From Scenedesmus sp. ARA3 (lineage: Eukaryota; Chlorophyta; Chlorophyceae; Sphaeropleales; Scenedesmaceae): a stretch of 56,607 bases of DNA. Positions 14,401 through 25,119 of the stretch are shown here, piece by piece (within the stretch, counting starts at the first letter, position 1; every line of letters begins with the position of its first letter). The notes beneath the pieces were generated by a model. The model did not search any database. It had not been told where the DNA came from and worked only from the letters and a program-made list of their open reading frames with translations. Where the stretch lies: assembly GCA_004335835.1 (NCBI GenBank), contig RWJK01001728.1, positions 1,783 through 58,389 of the forward strand, in the 5' to 3' direction. The position numbers and the translations under genes are program-made.

Positions 14401-14884
14401 CAGTGGTTCAACCTGTTCAACCTGGGCGGCAAGTCCGAGGCCGAGATGAAGAAGCTGAAGCTGAACGAGATCAAGAACGGCCGCCTGGCGATGCTGGCCA
14501 TGTTCGGCTACGGTGCACAGGCTGTGCTCACCGGCAAGGGCCCATACGAGAACCTGCTGGACCACCTGAGCAACCCAACCGGCAACAACATCCTGACCAA
14601 CTTCGGTGAGTTTGTTTGATTGAAACGTCTTCAAACGCGCACTAGGCAGTGAAGTATTATAGCACTGGTTTATCTAGGTTGCCTGGTTTCTGTGCAGGTT
14701 TTTCAAGTGCAAACAGCAGCAGACTGCTCTACAGCTGTGTCCGCATCAAAAGCATACTATGATGCTGCAGGATGCTGTGTCCTGGAGTGTTACATCTACA
14801 GATAACAGTCACATCCTGTCACTTCCTGACTCAATGCTGCGTACTTTGCTGCTGCTCCTTGCAGGCAAGATGTACGGCATGTAA
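11461..14884 (+). CDS. LHCA3: photosystem I light-harvesting chlorophyll a/b-binding protein, LHCA3-like
   Basis: Binds chlorophyll and carotenoid in the LHCI antenna of the thylakoid. Exons are 11461-11487, 11562-11645, 11774-11847, 12194-12278, 12900-13117, 13810-13889, 14396-14605 and 14865-14884, giving 265 residues. The start is ATGATG at 11461. A leader rich in Lys, Ser and Arg ends near RSVVCRAEE. Three LHC helices are visible. Helix B carries E90, H93 and R95 in [15 protein letters not shown]. The lumenal [13 protein letters not shown] loop leads to the middle helix [16 protein letters not shown]. Helix A carries E214, N217 and R219 in [29 protein letters not shown] and the NNILTN tail point to the LHCA3 type rather than LHCB. 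The final exon codes only GKMYGM. Plant LHCA3 has Asn at the H93 position; here it is His. Several donors are duplicated. Confidence 0.95.
13171..13352 (+). repeat. two copies of the end of LHCA3 exon 5 with donor
   Basis: 13171-13240 repeats the exon end coding [16 protein letters not shown] and its GTGAGTGTGAACT donor nearly perfectly. 13291-13352 is a decayed third copy whose donor has become AAAGGAGTG. Confidence 0.92.
13881..14044 (+). repeat. perfect 82-bp tandem duplication across the LHCA3 exon 6 donor
   Basis: 13881-13962 and 13963-14044 appear identical. Each starts with the last 9 coding bases of exon 6 and its GTGAGC donor. Use of the second donor would add 82 bases and bring in an early TGA, so the first donor is taken as functional. 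Confidence 0.95.
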
Positions 14885-15527
14885 ATTGCTTACTGCTGTA
14901 GCAGCAGCTGAGCAAGTTTCATGCAGCCAGATGCCCGCGCAGCAGCGCTGGTAGCTGCCAGGTGCAAGCAGGGAGTGTTTTTCTGAAAGCAACAGCTTGC
15001 TTTTCTGGCAGCAGTGCGCCAGCAGCGGGGCGCTTGCAGCAAGTGTGTTGGTGGTTGTCGTGGTGTCCGTGTGTTGCAGCGTGTTGCTTGCTGCGCCTTG
15101 TCTGGCCTTGTCCTAGCTTAGTGAGCCGAGGCAGGTGCTAGCAGCACATGCGGAGGAGCAGGTGTGTCTTCTACTGTGTGTAGGGGATGGTGTGTGTGTT
15201 TGCCGGTAGAGTAGTCTGGTGGGCGGTTCAGCCTGCGTTGGTAAACCCTCAGCTTGATCTGCAGCTGCATATTGCCGCATCTATGCAGCTGGTGCGCTGC
15301 TTTGAACTGGTTGAGGCCACAAAGGCGACTGCGGAGCAGCAGCAAGCCGTTGCTACAGCGTCAGCAGTGTAGCAGCGCTTGTGTCTTGCAGGCCTGTTTG
15401 GGCTTGAGAGTTGTTGGTGGGCTTTGCTTGTGTGTTTGCCTGCACATATCGGAAAGAAGTTGCAGTCAGTGCCTCGGCACAGCCAGTGTTGCTGGTGACA
15501 TGCAAACCAAGAGAGGTGCATGACGTT

Positions 15528-15532
15528 TGTAA
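15528..15532 (+). terminator. putative TGTAA poly(A) signal for LHCA3
   Basis: Exact TGTAA about 650 bases after the LHCA3 stop. Confidence 0.6.
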
Positions 15533-15766
15533 TAACCCTCCTGCTGATCAATTGCGTACATTCGCAAGTTGATGGTAATTTCTGTTACGTCACGTTTCCT
15601 GTCTAGATCATCATCATCATGTTGCCCATCAGCTTCCTGTCTAGGCGTGGATGCCTTTGACACCTCCAATGGCAGCACAGCACGGTAAAGCATGCTGAGT
15701 CGGCAAGACAGCTGACAAAAACATCCGCCAAGTTGCGCCAAGTTGCGCCAAGTTGGAAAAGCCAAG

Positions 15767-15771
15767 TTACA
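15767..15771 (-). terminator. putative TGTAA poly(A) signal for the IMP gene (minus strand)
   Basis: TTACA on the plus strand, about 316 bases beyond the minus-strand stop. Confidence 0.6.
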
Positions 15772-16086
15772 TGTCACCCCAAAATAAAAAAGACAAAAAC
15801 AGCTTTGAAAAAGCCAAGTAACATGTCACCCCGAAATCCAAACCCTTGGAAGCTACAGCCCTGAAAGCAGCCTACGTCCAGACCACTGGTCTGGCAGTCA
15901 CTTGTTCAGGCTAAACAAAGGATGGTGCCAACACTTGGGCAGCGTCCGCGGCTCTGGTTGCCGCTTAGCAGATGCTGCCAGCCTCGTCAAACTGCTGCAG
16001 GGGCCCAATGGCGGTGTGTTGTTGCTCAGGTGACATGGTGGTGATGACAGTACTCGCCTGCTTGCAGCCCCTGGCTCTCAGGCACG

Positions 16087-17768
16087 TCACTTGAACTTGC
16101 GCTCAACCCACTTTATGCTCGGCCACAGCTGCAGGACAGCACACAGCGGCAACAGTGGGAGAGTTGGCTCACTGATAACTTCGTTTGGATCTGTGATCCG
16201 GCAGCTGCTGTCGTACGACAGGACACCAATGCTATGCATGCAACACCTGTCTGTACAGCTAGCTACAGCTTGAGCTGCTGCAACCTGAGTCGGCTGATGG
16301 AGTTCTGTACAAGTTCTAACCTGCTTACGAACCCAACATGATAACCGGGTCAAGCTGCTGCGTTCAAGGTGTGCGAGTTTCATGCTAGGTTGTGAGCAGA
16401 TCTCTCACACCGCAACCAATTCAGATCTCATCTAGATAGTTGTCCAAGGGGGTCTCACTTGTGCTGCCATCCGCCCCTTCACAACGCCCCTTCACAACCA
16501 GGGACACCGGCCCATATTTGATATTGGTCGTGTACAGTCGACAGATGCTGAGAATCTATAGTGTACACCTCATTCAGATGGTCCTCTCACCTGTGCTACT
16601 ACACGCCCCTTCACAAGAGCCAGGGGCACGGGCCCATACTCGCGCGAGTCCCGTGACAGAATCAGGTTGTCACCTTGCAGCCACACATGGCCCGGCGGCA
16701 CCTGCAACACGCATCAGCACGAAGTTATGCGTTTATCTTGGTTCTTGAGAGTTGAGCAGCCGTGTAAGCATTACGGCGAAGTTTGTCCTTGTTTCCTGTA
16801 AACAGCACGGCATAGCACATGCCCAAAAATCAAGTCGGCTGCCTGCAGCCACACATGCAGCAGCAGCAGCAACAGCACCAGCGTTCCGCCGGGTGCTTGC
16901 TGCTTATTGTGAGTGCTCTGTGAATCTGGCAGCTGTGCATGCCTTTTGGGCCATTTCAGCAGCCGTGCACCACAGCACGCACAGCATACACAGCACACTC
17001 CATAGCACTCCAAAGCACAGCAAAGCACAGCACAGCACAGCACAACACAGCACAGCACAGCGCATAGCACAGCACATAGCACAGCACATGGCACAACACA
17101 GCACAGCACAGCACAGCAAGCACAGCACAGTACAGCACAGCACAGCACAGCACATGGCACAGCACATGGCACAGCACAACACATGGCACAGCACAGCACA
17201 GCACAGCACAGCACAGCGCAGCGCAGTGCAGCACACCACAGCACAGCACAGCACAGCACAGCACAGCACAGCACAGCGCAGCGCAGTGCAGCACACCACA
17301 GCACAGCACATTCTTGAGCAAGCACCACACATAATCCACCTCAACCGTGCCGCACAACATGTTCTTGACATTTATTCCGTTGTCAAGCATCGTCCCTGCT
17401 ACTGCTTATGCCCTACTCTGCTAGAAAAGGCCAAGCAAGCTGCCGCAAGGTGACATTGCTACAACAACCCAAGCACCCCTACCTGTATCTGCACTGGCGC
17501 TATGCTGCCGGCCTTGTACACGTTCACTGTCTGGCCCTGCACTGCTGTAACACGCTTGATGATGTTTTCATCAGCCTGAATAGGCCGCGTGCTGATCACC
17601 ACATCACCTGCAGCAGATTCAAAACATGTTCATGTTGACATATAACATTCCCTGCTGCACAGCATTAAGTATGCTTATTGCCCACGGACCAACACACCTG
17701 ATCACCTGCTGCTACGCACACTCGCCAACTTGCACGGGGTTGCTGAGGCCTGTCAGATGCCTCTGGTA

Positions 17769-17828
<60 letters not shown>

Positions 17829-17878
17829 NNNNNNNNNNNNNNNNNNNNNNNNNNNNNNNNNNNNNNNNNNNNNNNNNN

Positions 17879-17941
<63 letters not shown>

Positions 17942-18759
17942 TCTGCTGCTGCTGCTGCCATGTCACACTTACCCACTTGCACGCGGTCGCTAAGCCCCGG
18001 CAGTGCCTCTGCCACCACCCAATCGCCCCTGCCAGTAAAGGTGGGGAACATGCTGGGGCCATCAACCTACAGCACCCATACACGCAAATGCAGAAACAGA
18101 GGAGGCAGTTAGAGCAGCTGGCACGGCATGCCGGTGAAGGTGGGGAACATGCTGGGGCCATCAACCTGCAGCACCCATACACGCAAATGCAGAAACAGAG
18201 GAGACAGTTAGGATAGCTGGCACGGCATGCCAGTGAAGGTGGGAAACATGCTGGGGCCATCAACCTGCAGCAGACAGGCAAGCAGCCAGGCATGCATGCG
18301 AGTCAAAGTTGCAAAGGATGAAGAAGATTGGTGGCTCTAGCAAGTTGTTTGAGCAGTGGGTGCATCACGGCGCAGTGCCGTGGCTGCGTCAATAAGCTGG
18401 CTGTAGAGCTGACAGGCGCCTGTTGATCACGCTGCTGGATTGGGACCGTCGGAGCTGTCACAGTTGTGGTGCCACTTGTAGTGCTGCCAGAAAGGATGCA
18501 AGGCACCATATTGAGGCCCTGCTAGTGACAGCAAGCACTTGACACACAGTAACGACCAACCGGAAGCACTGCTGCTGCTGGTGCTCTGCTGCCGCTGCTG
18601 CTTCTGTGTGTGTGCTTCTATCCTGCTGCTGCCTGTTGCACCTGCCTTGGATAGAAAGCCTCCGTAGTTGTACACCACGTAGAAGCATGACACACCCCGC
18701 ACAAAGCCCACAGCACCCCGCAAGGCCTTGTGCCATGACGCCCATGCTGCTGCTGCCAT
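16087..18759 (-). CDS. IMP1: mitochondrial inner membrane protease subunit 1 (S26 signal peptidase family)
   Basis: Removes sorting signals from proteins delivered to the mitochondrial intermembrane space; membrane-anchored Ser/Lys protease. Minus-strand exons are 18759-18646, 18066-17973, 17607-17483, 16701-16591 and 16128-16087, giving 161 residues, normal for the family. The start is ATG in a GCCGCCATGGC context. An N-terminal segment ([17 protein letters not shown]) precedes the Ser box DGPSMFPTF, with catalytic Ser43. The Lys box is [11 protein letters not shown] with Lys87. Box E reads LQGDN, followed by [11 protein letters not shown], the IMP1-type end. The C-terminus is [13 protein letters not shown]. 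Exon 1 joins in frame only if a GC donor (AAG/GCAGGT) is used; the nearby GT would give a stop. Introns carry large repeats, including the scaffold gap. Confidence 0.93.
16438..16530 (-). repeat. decayed copy of the end of IMP exon 4
   Basis: Repeats, with many changes, the segment 16580-16645 that covers the donor and the coding of the [15 protein letters not shown] stretch. Another short copy of the exon 4 acceptor edge is near 16840-16872. Confidence 0.65.
16970..17310. repeat. CACAG pentanucleotide satellite with higher-order copies
   Basis: About 340 bases of near-tandem CACAG/CACAT units within IMP intron 3. Inside it a block of about 60 bases containing GCGCAGCGCAGTGCAGCAC occurs twice (about 17217 and 17277). 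Open frames across it are products of the repeat. Confidence 0.95.
17721..17760 (-). repeat. copy of the end of IMP exon 2
   Basis: Repeats, with changes, the segment coding [11 protein letters not shown] at the exon 2 donor; its donor has become GCGAGT. The CTG tract and the assembly gap lie between copy and original. Confidence 0.7.
17772..17960. repeat. large (CTG)n tract containing a 50-base assembly gap
   Basis: CTG units flank an N run at 17829-17878 on both sides. The N length is probably arbitrary, so the true repeat length is unknown. It lies in IMP intron 2 and reads CAG in gene direction. Confidence 0.95.
18031..18270 (-). repeat. 2.4 tandem units of 99 bp covering the IMP exon 2 acceptor
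   Basis: Units begin near 18035, 18134 and 18233. Each repeats an acceptor and the start of exon 2 ([12 protein letters not shown]). Only the unit nearest the exon reads through; the furthest copy would reach a stop soon after TFTGMPCQL. Confidence 0.9.
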
Positions 18760-19336
18760 GGCGGCAGCACAGCTGTGTCTGCTGCTACTGCTCCGGCATG
18801 GTGCTGCAGGCCTATTGATGGCAAGGCCTATGCACAGCTGCTAGCTGACGGGAACACGACGTAATGTAGTGTCTGGCCAGATTAAGAGAGAGTGCGAAAG
18901 AGTAAGCAACAAGGTGTTGTGCAGGATGCTTCAAGGTGTTAAAAAGCAGTAAGCAGCAGCAGCAGCAGTGGTGCTGGTGGAAGGGGACAGGCAAAGAGTG
19001 GTGTATGACTTAAAGTTCAATGCGTGGGGTTACAGCAGGTGAACTGTAGGTTACGATCATGAACGATTAGAAACAAGGAATGCCGAGGGTCGCAGTGACT
19101 GTCACCAGGCACAACAGCAGTATCAGGCCGGTGTCACTTCGTGTAACTTTATGCTCAGCTGCCGCTGAATTCGTACATCTAGTGTCGACCGTGATGCATT
19201 TTCATTTTAAAGACGCTTCCATTCAGCACAGCCAGCAGTCTGGAACGTGTCGATTGCCAGGCCTGTTCAGGTTACTCTCGATCTTTGCACGCTGAGCACT
19301 GCTCGTGGTCATTACGCTGGCGGATATGGGGTCCAA
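18760..19336. promoter_or_regulatory. 577-bp region between divergent genes, likely bidirectional promoter
   Basis: Separates the start codons of the IMP gene (minus) and the Kazal-protease gene (plus). It holds a short CAG run near 18955-18968 but no recognisable core promoter element that I can assign. Promoter role is inferred from gene orientation. Confidence 0.5.
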
Positions 19337-20011
19337 ATGAGATCTGGTTTATTGCTGACCTTTGTATGTGCGCTGGTGGCGTTCTCAGGTATGTTCACAG
19401 ATTGAACTGACAGTAGATGCTCCTGGCACTCCAGCAGCAGCAAATGCATTGGCAGCAGCTGCAGCACCTTAGTCACACCACGACATTACAAACCCATGCA
19501 ATGAACTCTAGGAAAGACTCGGCCTGATGCTGCTGTGCTGCTGCTGATGGTCTGTCCAGATGCTGCTACTGCTGCTGCTGCTGCTGCAAGTGACGCTGCA
19601 CACCATATGTGTTCCCGCTTGCAGGATGCATCCACGCAGTGCAGTACAACTGCCAAATGGGCTGCCCACTGACAGGGCCATCCGTTTGTGGCCAGGTAAG
19701 CTGCAAGCAGCCGCAGCAGCAGGATGCCTGCAGCAGGATGCCTGGCAGCAGAGCCGGCCAAGTAGTGCATAGAGCATACCTGCAGGTGTAGAAGCAGTCC
19801 GACTGCAGTGCATCACAAATGTGCCATATACCGCAGTGCGTCACACTGATGCTCAAACAATTATCTTTGACTACGCTATTTTTGTGCTGCTTGTGCCAGG
19901 ATGGAATCACCTACCAGCACGAGTGCCTGGCTGTCTGCCAGAAAGTGAAAGTGGCAGGCAGGGGGCCGTGCGGGCTGCAGGCGCAGCTGCTGTCACGAGA
20001 CGGTGAGGCAC

Positions 20012-20047
<36 letters not shown>

Positions 20048-22573
20048 CCAGCAGCAGCAGCAGCAGATGGTGTGTCACCATGCATTGCGGCTAGCAGCCA
20101 AGCCGCCGACAGATCCAGTGACATTGACACGGCCAAAGTCAGGGTGACCGCCAGTTGCTGGGTGTGCGTGGTTGGTAACAAGGTGTGCCACTCAAGGCAG
20201 CCTTACACTTTGGACAACACCAGACGCGTCAACTGCTTGTCAAACTCATCTAGCATGCAGCTGTTGCTGTCTAAATGACTACCCAGTACCTGCCTCTGCA
20301 TGCTATGTTGTGTGCTGCAGTGGCGTTCGCCCCCACATCCAACTGGGATGCTAGCCCCCTGGTGCTGCCAGCTGCCATAAACCGCTACAGCTCAGAAGGG
20401 TTCAGGCTGGCTGGCAGGGCATTGTCAGGCAGCTTCCAGCCGCAGGCGTCTTATGTCAAGGGCTGGCGAGCAGCTGCTGCAGCAGCAGCAGCAGCAGCAG
20501 CAGCAGGAACAGCAGCTGTCTCAGCCAATACGTTAATGTCCTTGCAGTGAGTGGCGTGCCCAACCTAGACCTGCCATGGCCAGTTGCTGCGTTGCTGTGA
20601 ACCAAAGGATCTGAGGGGATCGACACAGTTGCGGCAACTTCGTATGTGCAAGGCATCGCAGCACCTGCGCTCTGAAACAGCAGGGCAGAGCACGTCCTTG
20701 CAGTGTTGTCCTCTCACAATGCACGGTGGTCCTGCTGCAGTAGCTTTTCTTATGACGAGCGTCGCTGGAATCGCGCTGACACGCATGCTGCTCGGCTGCT
20801 GCTGCAGGTTACTGCTGCCCCAGAACCCTGACACCACAGCAGGTGTGCGGCAGACACGTGATGGGCTGGTATACTATTTGAGTCCCTCAACGTCAGCAGC
20901 GTCATTCATGCAGGCACAGGCAGCATTCATGGCAGCGCCTGTGGAAGGACAGTCCCAAGAGGGCTTCATTCCAGGAGCAGAGCAGGCTGCAGCTGCTTTG
21001 CTGCGCAGCATGAATGCAGGCAGGCGGTTGCACAGCAGCAATAGCAGCAGCAGTAGTAGCAGTAGCAGCAGCAGCAGCGGTAGCAGTAGCAGCGCCAGCA
21101 GCAGTAGCCGTAGCAGTAGCAGCAACAGCACAGATAGCAGCGGTCGTAGCAGCAGCAGCAGCAGCCAGCACAGCAGGTCCATTCGCTACATCATTGGTAA
21201 AGATGATCGCCAGCAGCTCCCCGGTGCTGCTGGCTGGCCCTTCACGGCTGTGGGCCAGTTTGTGTTTCGCAACGGCAGTTGCAGCGGTGTCATGATCGGG
21301 CCTCGGTCGGTGCTGACAGCTGGTCACTGCGTGTTCAACCGCAAGCTGAAGCTGTGGCAGGAAGATCTCAAGTTTGTGCCCTTCAGGTGGGGTTTGAGGG
21401 AGCACCTTCAGTTGTAAAGCTTTTGTTTGTGGTTGAGATGTTTCAGAGTGCTTGCAGACTCTGCGGTTGAAAGGTCTCCTCATGGGTAGCTTTGCTGGGG
21501 GTTTGAGCATTGAATGCCTTTTTGCTCACGTTGACTACTGACGGCACAACCTGTGCAGAACCACCACGGCTGCCTGCATGCATGCATATAATCACACAAC
21601 CCGCCCTCATCTGCCTGCTCTTTCAACTGCGTTCCCACTGCTGTGCAGGCATGTTGACTCTAAGACAGGCCGGGTGGTGGAGCCCTTCGGTCGCATACCT
21701 TACGAGGCAGTGACAGCCTACTCAGGCTGGGTTGACAACATCAACACCACAGACTCCACAAAGTAAGCTGCTGTTGATACAAAGCTGTGCGGCTAGGAAC
21801 TAACAGCATGCATCTTTGGCAAATATCGACTTGCGCATCAGCACATCTGGATTTAGCTGAAGCGTTCTCATGTGTAAGCTACCAGCACCAGTCTGGCAAC
21901 AAGTAACATGTTACTTTGACCGGCTGCAGGTTTGACCTGGCGGTTGTGCAGCTGTTGGACAAGCGCATTGGCTACAGCGTGGGCTGGCTAGGGCTCAGCT
22001 GGGCCAAGCAGGGATTCAACGGCACCATCTACTCTGTTGGCTACCCAGGTGCGGCGCAGTTGATGCAACAGCTAGCTATTCAGCAACAGCAACAGGTACC
22101 ATTTGTGTTGTTTGTGCAGCAGCAAAAGCGAAGTTTGTCAAAAATGTTTTGCTGCCGCGGCTTCAACGGCACCATCTACTACCAGTTGGCTACTTAGGTG
22201 CGGCGTTGGAGCCGACAACAGTTGCTTCTGTTGCTGCTGTACGTTGTGTTTGACCCTCAGTAATACCACCCTATAAATTGTGTATGCAGGAGACAAGCCT
22301 GCAGGCTCGCAGTGGCTGACGCAGTGCAATGTGACTGACACCAACGGCCAAGATGCGCGCTTCATCAACAGCTGTGACGTGGCCCCAGGCCAAAGTGGTG
22401 CCCCCATGTGGGAGTGGCGCGGCAAGCAACCGGGTCAGTTCTTCTTGCGAGCTGTTATGGCATTCCAGTCATGCAACTGTTGCAATGCAGACTGCTCGTG
22501 CTGTGAGGCGAGGTTTAATGGCGGCTGTGCTGTGAATGCGCTGCACTACCAGAGCATCCTGGGCTGGCGATAA
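19337..22573 (+). CDS. secreted serine protease with N-terminal Kazal inhibitor domain
   Basis: Exons are 19337-19388, 19625-19695, 19900-20002, 20321-20546, 20808-21386, 21649-21762, 21930-22048 and 22290-22573; 515 residues, phases consistent. Residues 1-17 form a signal peptide (SGLLLTFVCALVAF). Residues 19-65 form a Kazal-type domain with CPLTGPSVCGQDGITY, ECLAVC and a closing GPC; by alignment of spacing the P1 residue would be Leu33. An Ala run and a long Ser-rich linker (about 215-260) follow. The protease domain has TAGHC with His324, FDLAVV with Asp384 and APGQSGAPMW with Ser457, a complete triad most like V8/glutamyl endopeptidase-type S1 enzymes. The C-terminus is unusually cysteine-rich (SCNCCNADCSCC). 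The protein probably acts outside the cell or in the secretory route. The Kazal part may restrain its own protease; that is inference. Confidence 0.92.
22137..22203 (+). repeat. copy of the end of protease exon 7
   Basis: Repeats the GFNGTIY coding segment and a GTGCGGCG donor with changes, inside intron 7. Confidence 0.8.
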
Positions 22574-22657
22574 TGTAGCAATATTCTCTTTTGTCTGGTT
22601 GGCTTGATGCTGACGCAGCAAGGTGTTATGTTAATGCTGTCCAAGGTGGTAACACTC

Positions 22658-22832
22658 CCCCATGTGGGAGTGGCGGTGCAAGCAGCCGGGTCAATTCTTC
22701 CTGCGCGCTGTCATGGCATTCCAGTCTTGTAACTGTTGCAATGCAGACTGCTCGTGCTGCGTCGCGGGTCAATGGCGGCTGTGCTGTGAATGCGCTGCAC
22801 TACCAGAGCATCCTGGGCTGGCGCTGGTGATC
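22658..22832 (+). repeat. copy of the protease C-terminal coding segment in the 3' UTR
   Basis: About 175 bases repeat 22404-22571, including AVMAFQSCNCCNADCSCC and ALHYQSILGWR. A small indel breaks the frame in the middle and the stop is lost. Confidence 0.92.
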
Positions 22833-23555
22833 AGTCAGGGATTTGATAAGACCCTGACACATTATTCTGTGTGGCCTCAGGCCCGTGGCTTGGTCCTGGA
22901 TGAGCATTTTAAATTGCGAATGGCTTAACGTTTTCCGTCGAGACCTAATTAGGGGCGCGTTTATAAACGACAGGTATGCCTATAAAGCGGTGCGCGCGAC
23001 GCATTGCACACGCTTTTAGGCTTTAAAGCTTCCAGTAACCCTCCTGAATGTTGTTGTGTTGCGCGGGAGTGTTGGCTTCAGCGGAGCTAGAACTGCAGCT
23101 GTCAGGGACGACCTTCCTGTGAGTCAGCACTGCCAGTGCCCGGTGAGCACACCAGGCGCTGAGTCCCTGTGGCTAGAAATGTCATCCATGGTGGCTATTC
23201 CTGATCAATCTGATAAAACACTGCAAGCTGCAGCAGCCTTGACTCGTATGACCAGAGGCGTGCTGCACAAGCTGTGCCAGTGCTGCAAGTAACACACAAA
23301 CCGGATGCAATGAATCAGTTAGGATACCCTAAACGTGCTGCCAATCACTTCCAACGCCAGCATCCTCCACAAGCCTTGTGTGCTGGCAGCTGGCAGGGTT
23401 GAGTGTCAGCTTTTACGTGTCCAGTAGATCCTTCAGCCCAGGGATATGCCACATCCGGGCTGTTACATCTGCTACACCATGCATGGTGGCTACCATCATC
23501 ATCATCATGTTACCCATCAAGCCATATCTTACTTTATATGGGAGGGTGTGCCCGG

Positions 23556-23560
23556 TGTAA
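23556..23560 (+). terminator. putative TGTAA poly(A) signal for the Kazal-protease gene
   Basis: Exact TGTAA about 980 bases after the stop; no closer copy was found. Confidence 0.45.
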
Positions 23561-25119
23561 CCTGCATGCGATGTGATTTATAAGTTGCGGTGTGCTGCAG
23601 GCTATGTTTAGGCGTGATGATGCTGCTCTGTGGAGTGCATCAACGCCATCGGCCCCGCGCCTCAATGAAGCGGCAACGGCATCATGGCTACAGATCTTCT
23701 GTAGTGTGACAGTGTGTCAGCGCGTTCCTGAGCACCGTTTCATAAGCCTCAACTGGCTTCCTGGAAAACCGTTTCACAAGCCTCAACTGGCTCAAGGGTT
23801 GCACGGGACAACCACCAAAGCAACTCAGCAGCAGTCGCTGACGGCCAGCACCCAATAATCAGAGATCTGCTACAGCTGCGTGCAGCGATTGCTGTTGCAA
23901 CAGCTGGCTGCTGCGCCTTCATAACAGCTGGCATGCATGCGCAGGCAAATCAATGCTGTGGACTGTGGCAAGCCTTTGCTATCGTCAGACTCTACTGGAG
24001 TATGATGGCACCAAACTCCACTCATCTAGATGCAGTTCTCTTTTGATGACCTACTGCAGCAGGCTACCTACTGATAGCTCTGAGCATCACTCAACACACT
24101 GGCCACTGCTAACGCACAAAGCCTGGATGCTGCGGCCTCTGGTTCCGCAAGGCGGCATCCAATCAGGCGCAGTATTGCTCTCCCAATACCTCACAACCTC
24201 ACCCGTGCCTAGCATAAGCAGTGGGCCTCGCATGCGCAGCTGCTACTTATGCCTGGCTGCGCGTAGCACGAGCAATGGGCCTCGCACGCGCAGCGGCCAC
24301 TTCTGCCCGGCTGCAGTAGCTTGGCTGTGTTGCACGTGTTGCCTGGCCACACTGTGGCATGATGCCATCACACGCTAGACAGATGTTCATTCTAAGGCTT
24401 GATGACTCTGTGCATTGACCGCGACTCACACCACCGCAACCTGACCGTCACTGCCATCCCCAGTGCACACACTCAGAAACAGGCCTGCCTAGGCTGCTGC
24501 CTAGGCTGCAGAAAGTGTGTTGTCTTGAACCGCCTGTGCATGGCGCCACGCCCAGTCAGTCAGACAAGCATCTGCCATTTGAGCTAAGCGCTCAGCGGGT
24601 TGAATCCCCTGGGCTATCCGTGCTACAGCCTGGCTGCGCACACATTCAGGCATACGCAACATATCACGTGATGTAAATGTCACTGAACATGACAACGTGC
24701 TGTTGAACTCGTGCCGTCACTGACAAAGAGGTGCGGCAAGGCAACTCTGCGCAGCTACAGCTGGCAGAAAGAGCTAACTGCACCCTCCGAAACCATCTGT
24801 TCCAACAGTGCTGCAGCACAGCACAGCTCTGCCAATGAAGCACAAGATGAAGGTGCTGCCAGCAGCAAGCATAGCGTAGGCTGCACACACCTCGCACACA
24901 ACGCCGCAGGTCCGTGCATCAACAAGCAACCGATCTGCGAAAACACGCGAGGCACCTGCGCAGCCTCCGCCTGCAAGGCGGCAATGAAACAAGAAATCCA
25001 ATGCCAGACTACAAAACGACGTGCCACAGCCCAGCAGCGCACAGAGGATATGCCGCCAGGGAAGAGGAGGGCCAGGTACATGGGCGCAGCACGGCAAAGG
25101 CCTGTCAGGCTTCTACGCT

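Larger units (their letters stand above)
14885..16086. other. convergent 3' flanks of LHCA3 and the IMP gene
   Basis: LHCA3 3' UTR to TGTAA at 15528-15532, then 3' UTR of the minus-strand protease gene with TGTAA (minus) at 15767-15771. A ten-base unit (AGTTGCGCCA) is repeated three times near 15730-15757, and an AAGCCAAGT-AACATGTCACCCC stretch occurs twice at about 15759 and 15809. No gene seen. Confidence 0.6.

Noticed and set aside
16771..17390. Long open frames on both strands across the CACAG satellite
   Set aside because: They arise because a pentamer repeat with few stop triplets is open in all frames. The region is an intron of the IMP gene.
20003..20090. Poly-Ala/Ser/Gln frames in the CAG run after exon 3 of the protease gene
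   Set aside because: The GTGAGG donor at 20003 and the phase match to 20321 place this run in an intron.
24570..24615. tRNA-like string with a GGTTGAATCCC box
   Set aside because: The B-box match is imperfect and no acceptor stem or A box could be folded around it by eye.
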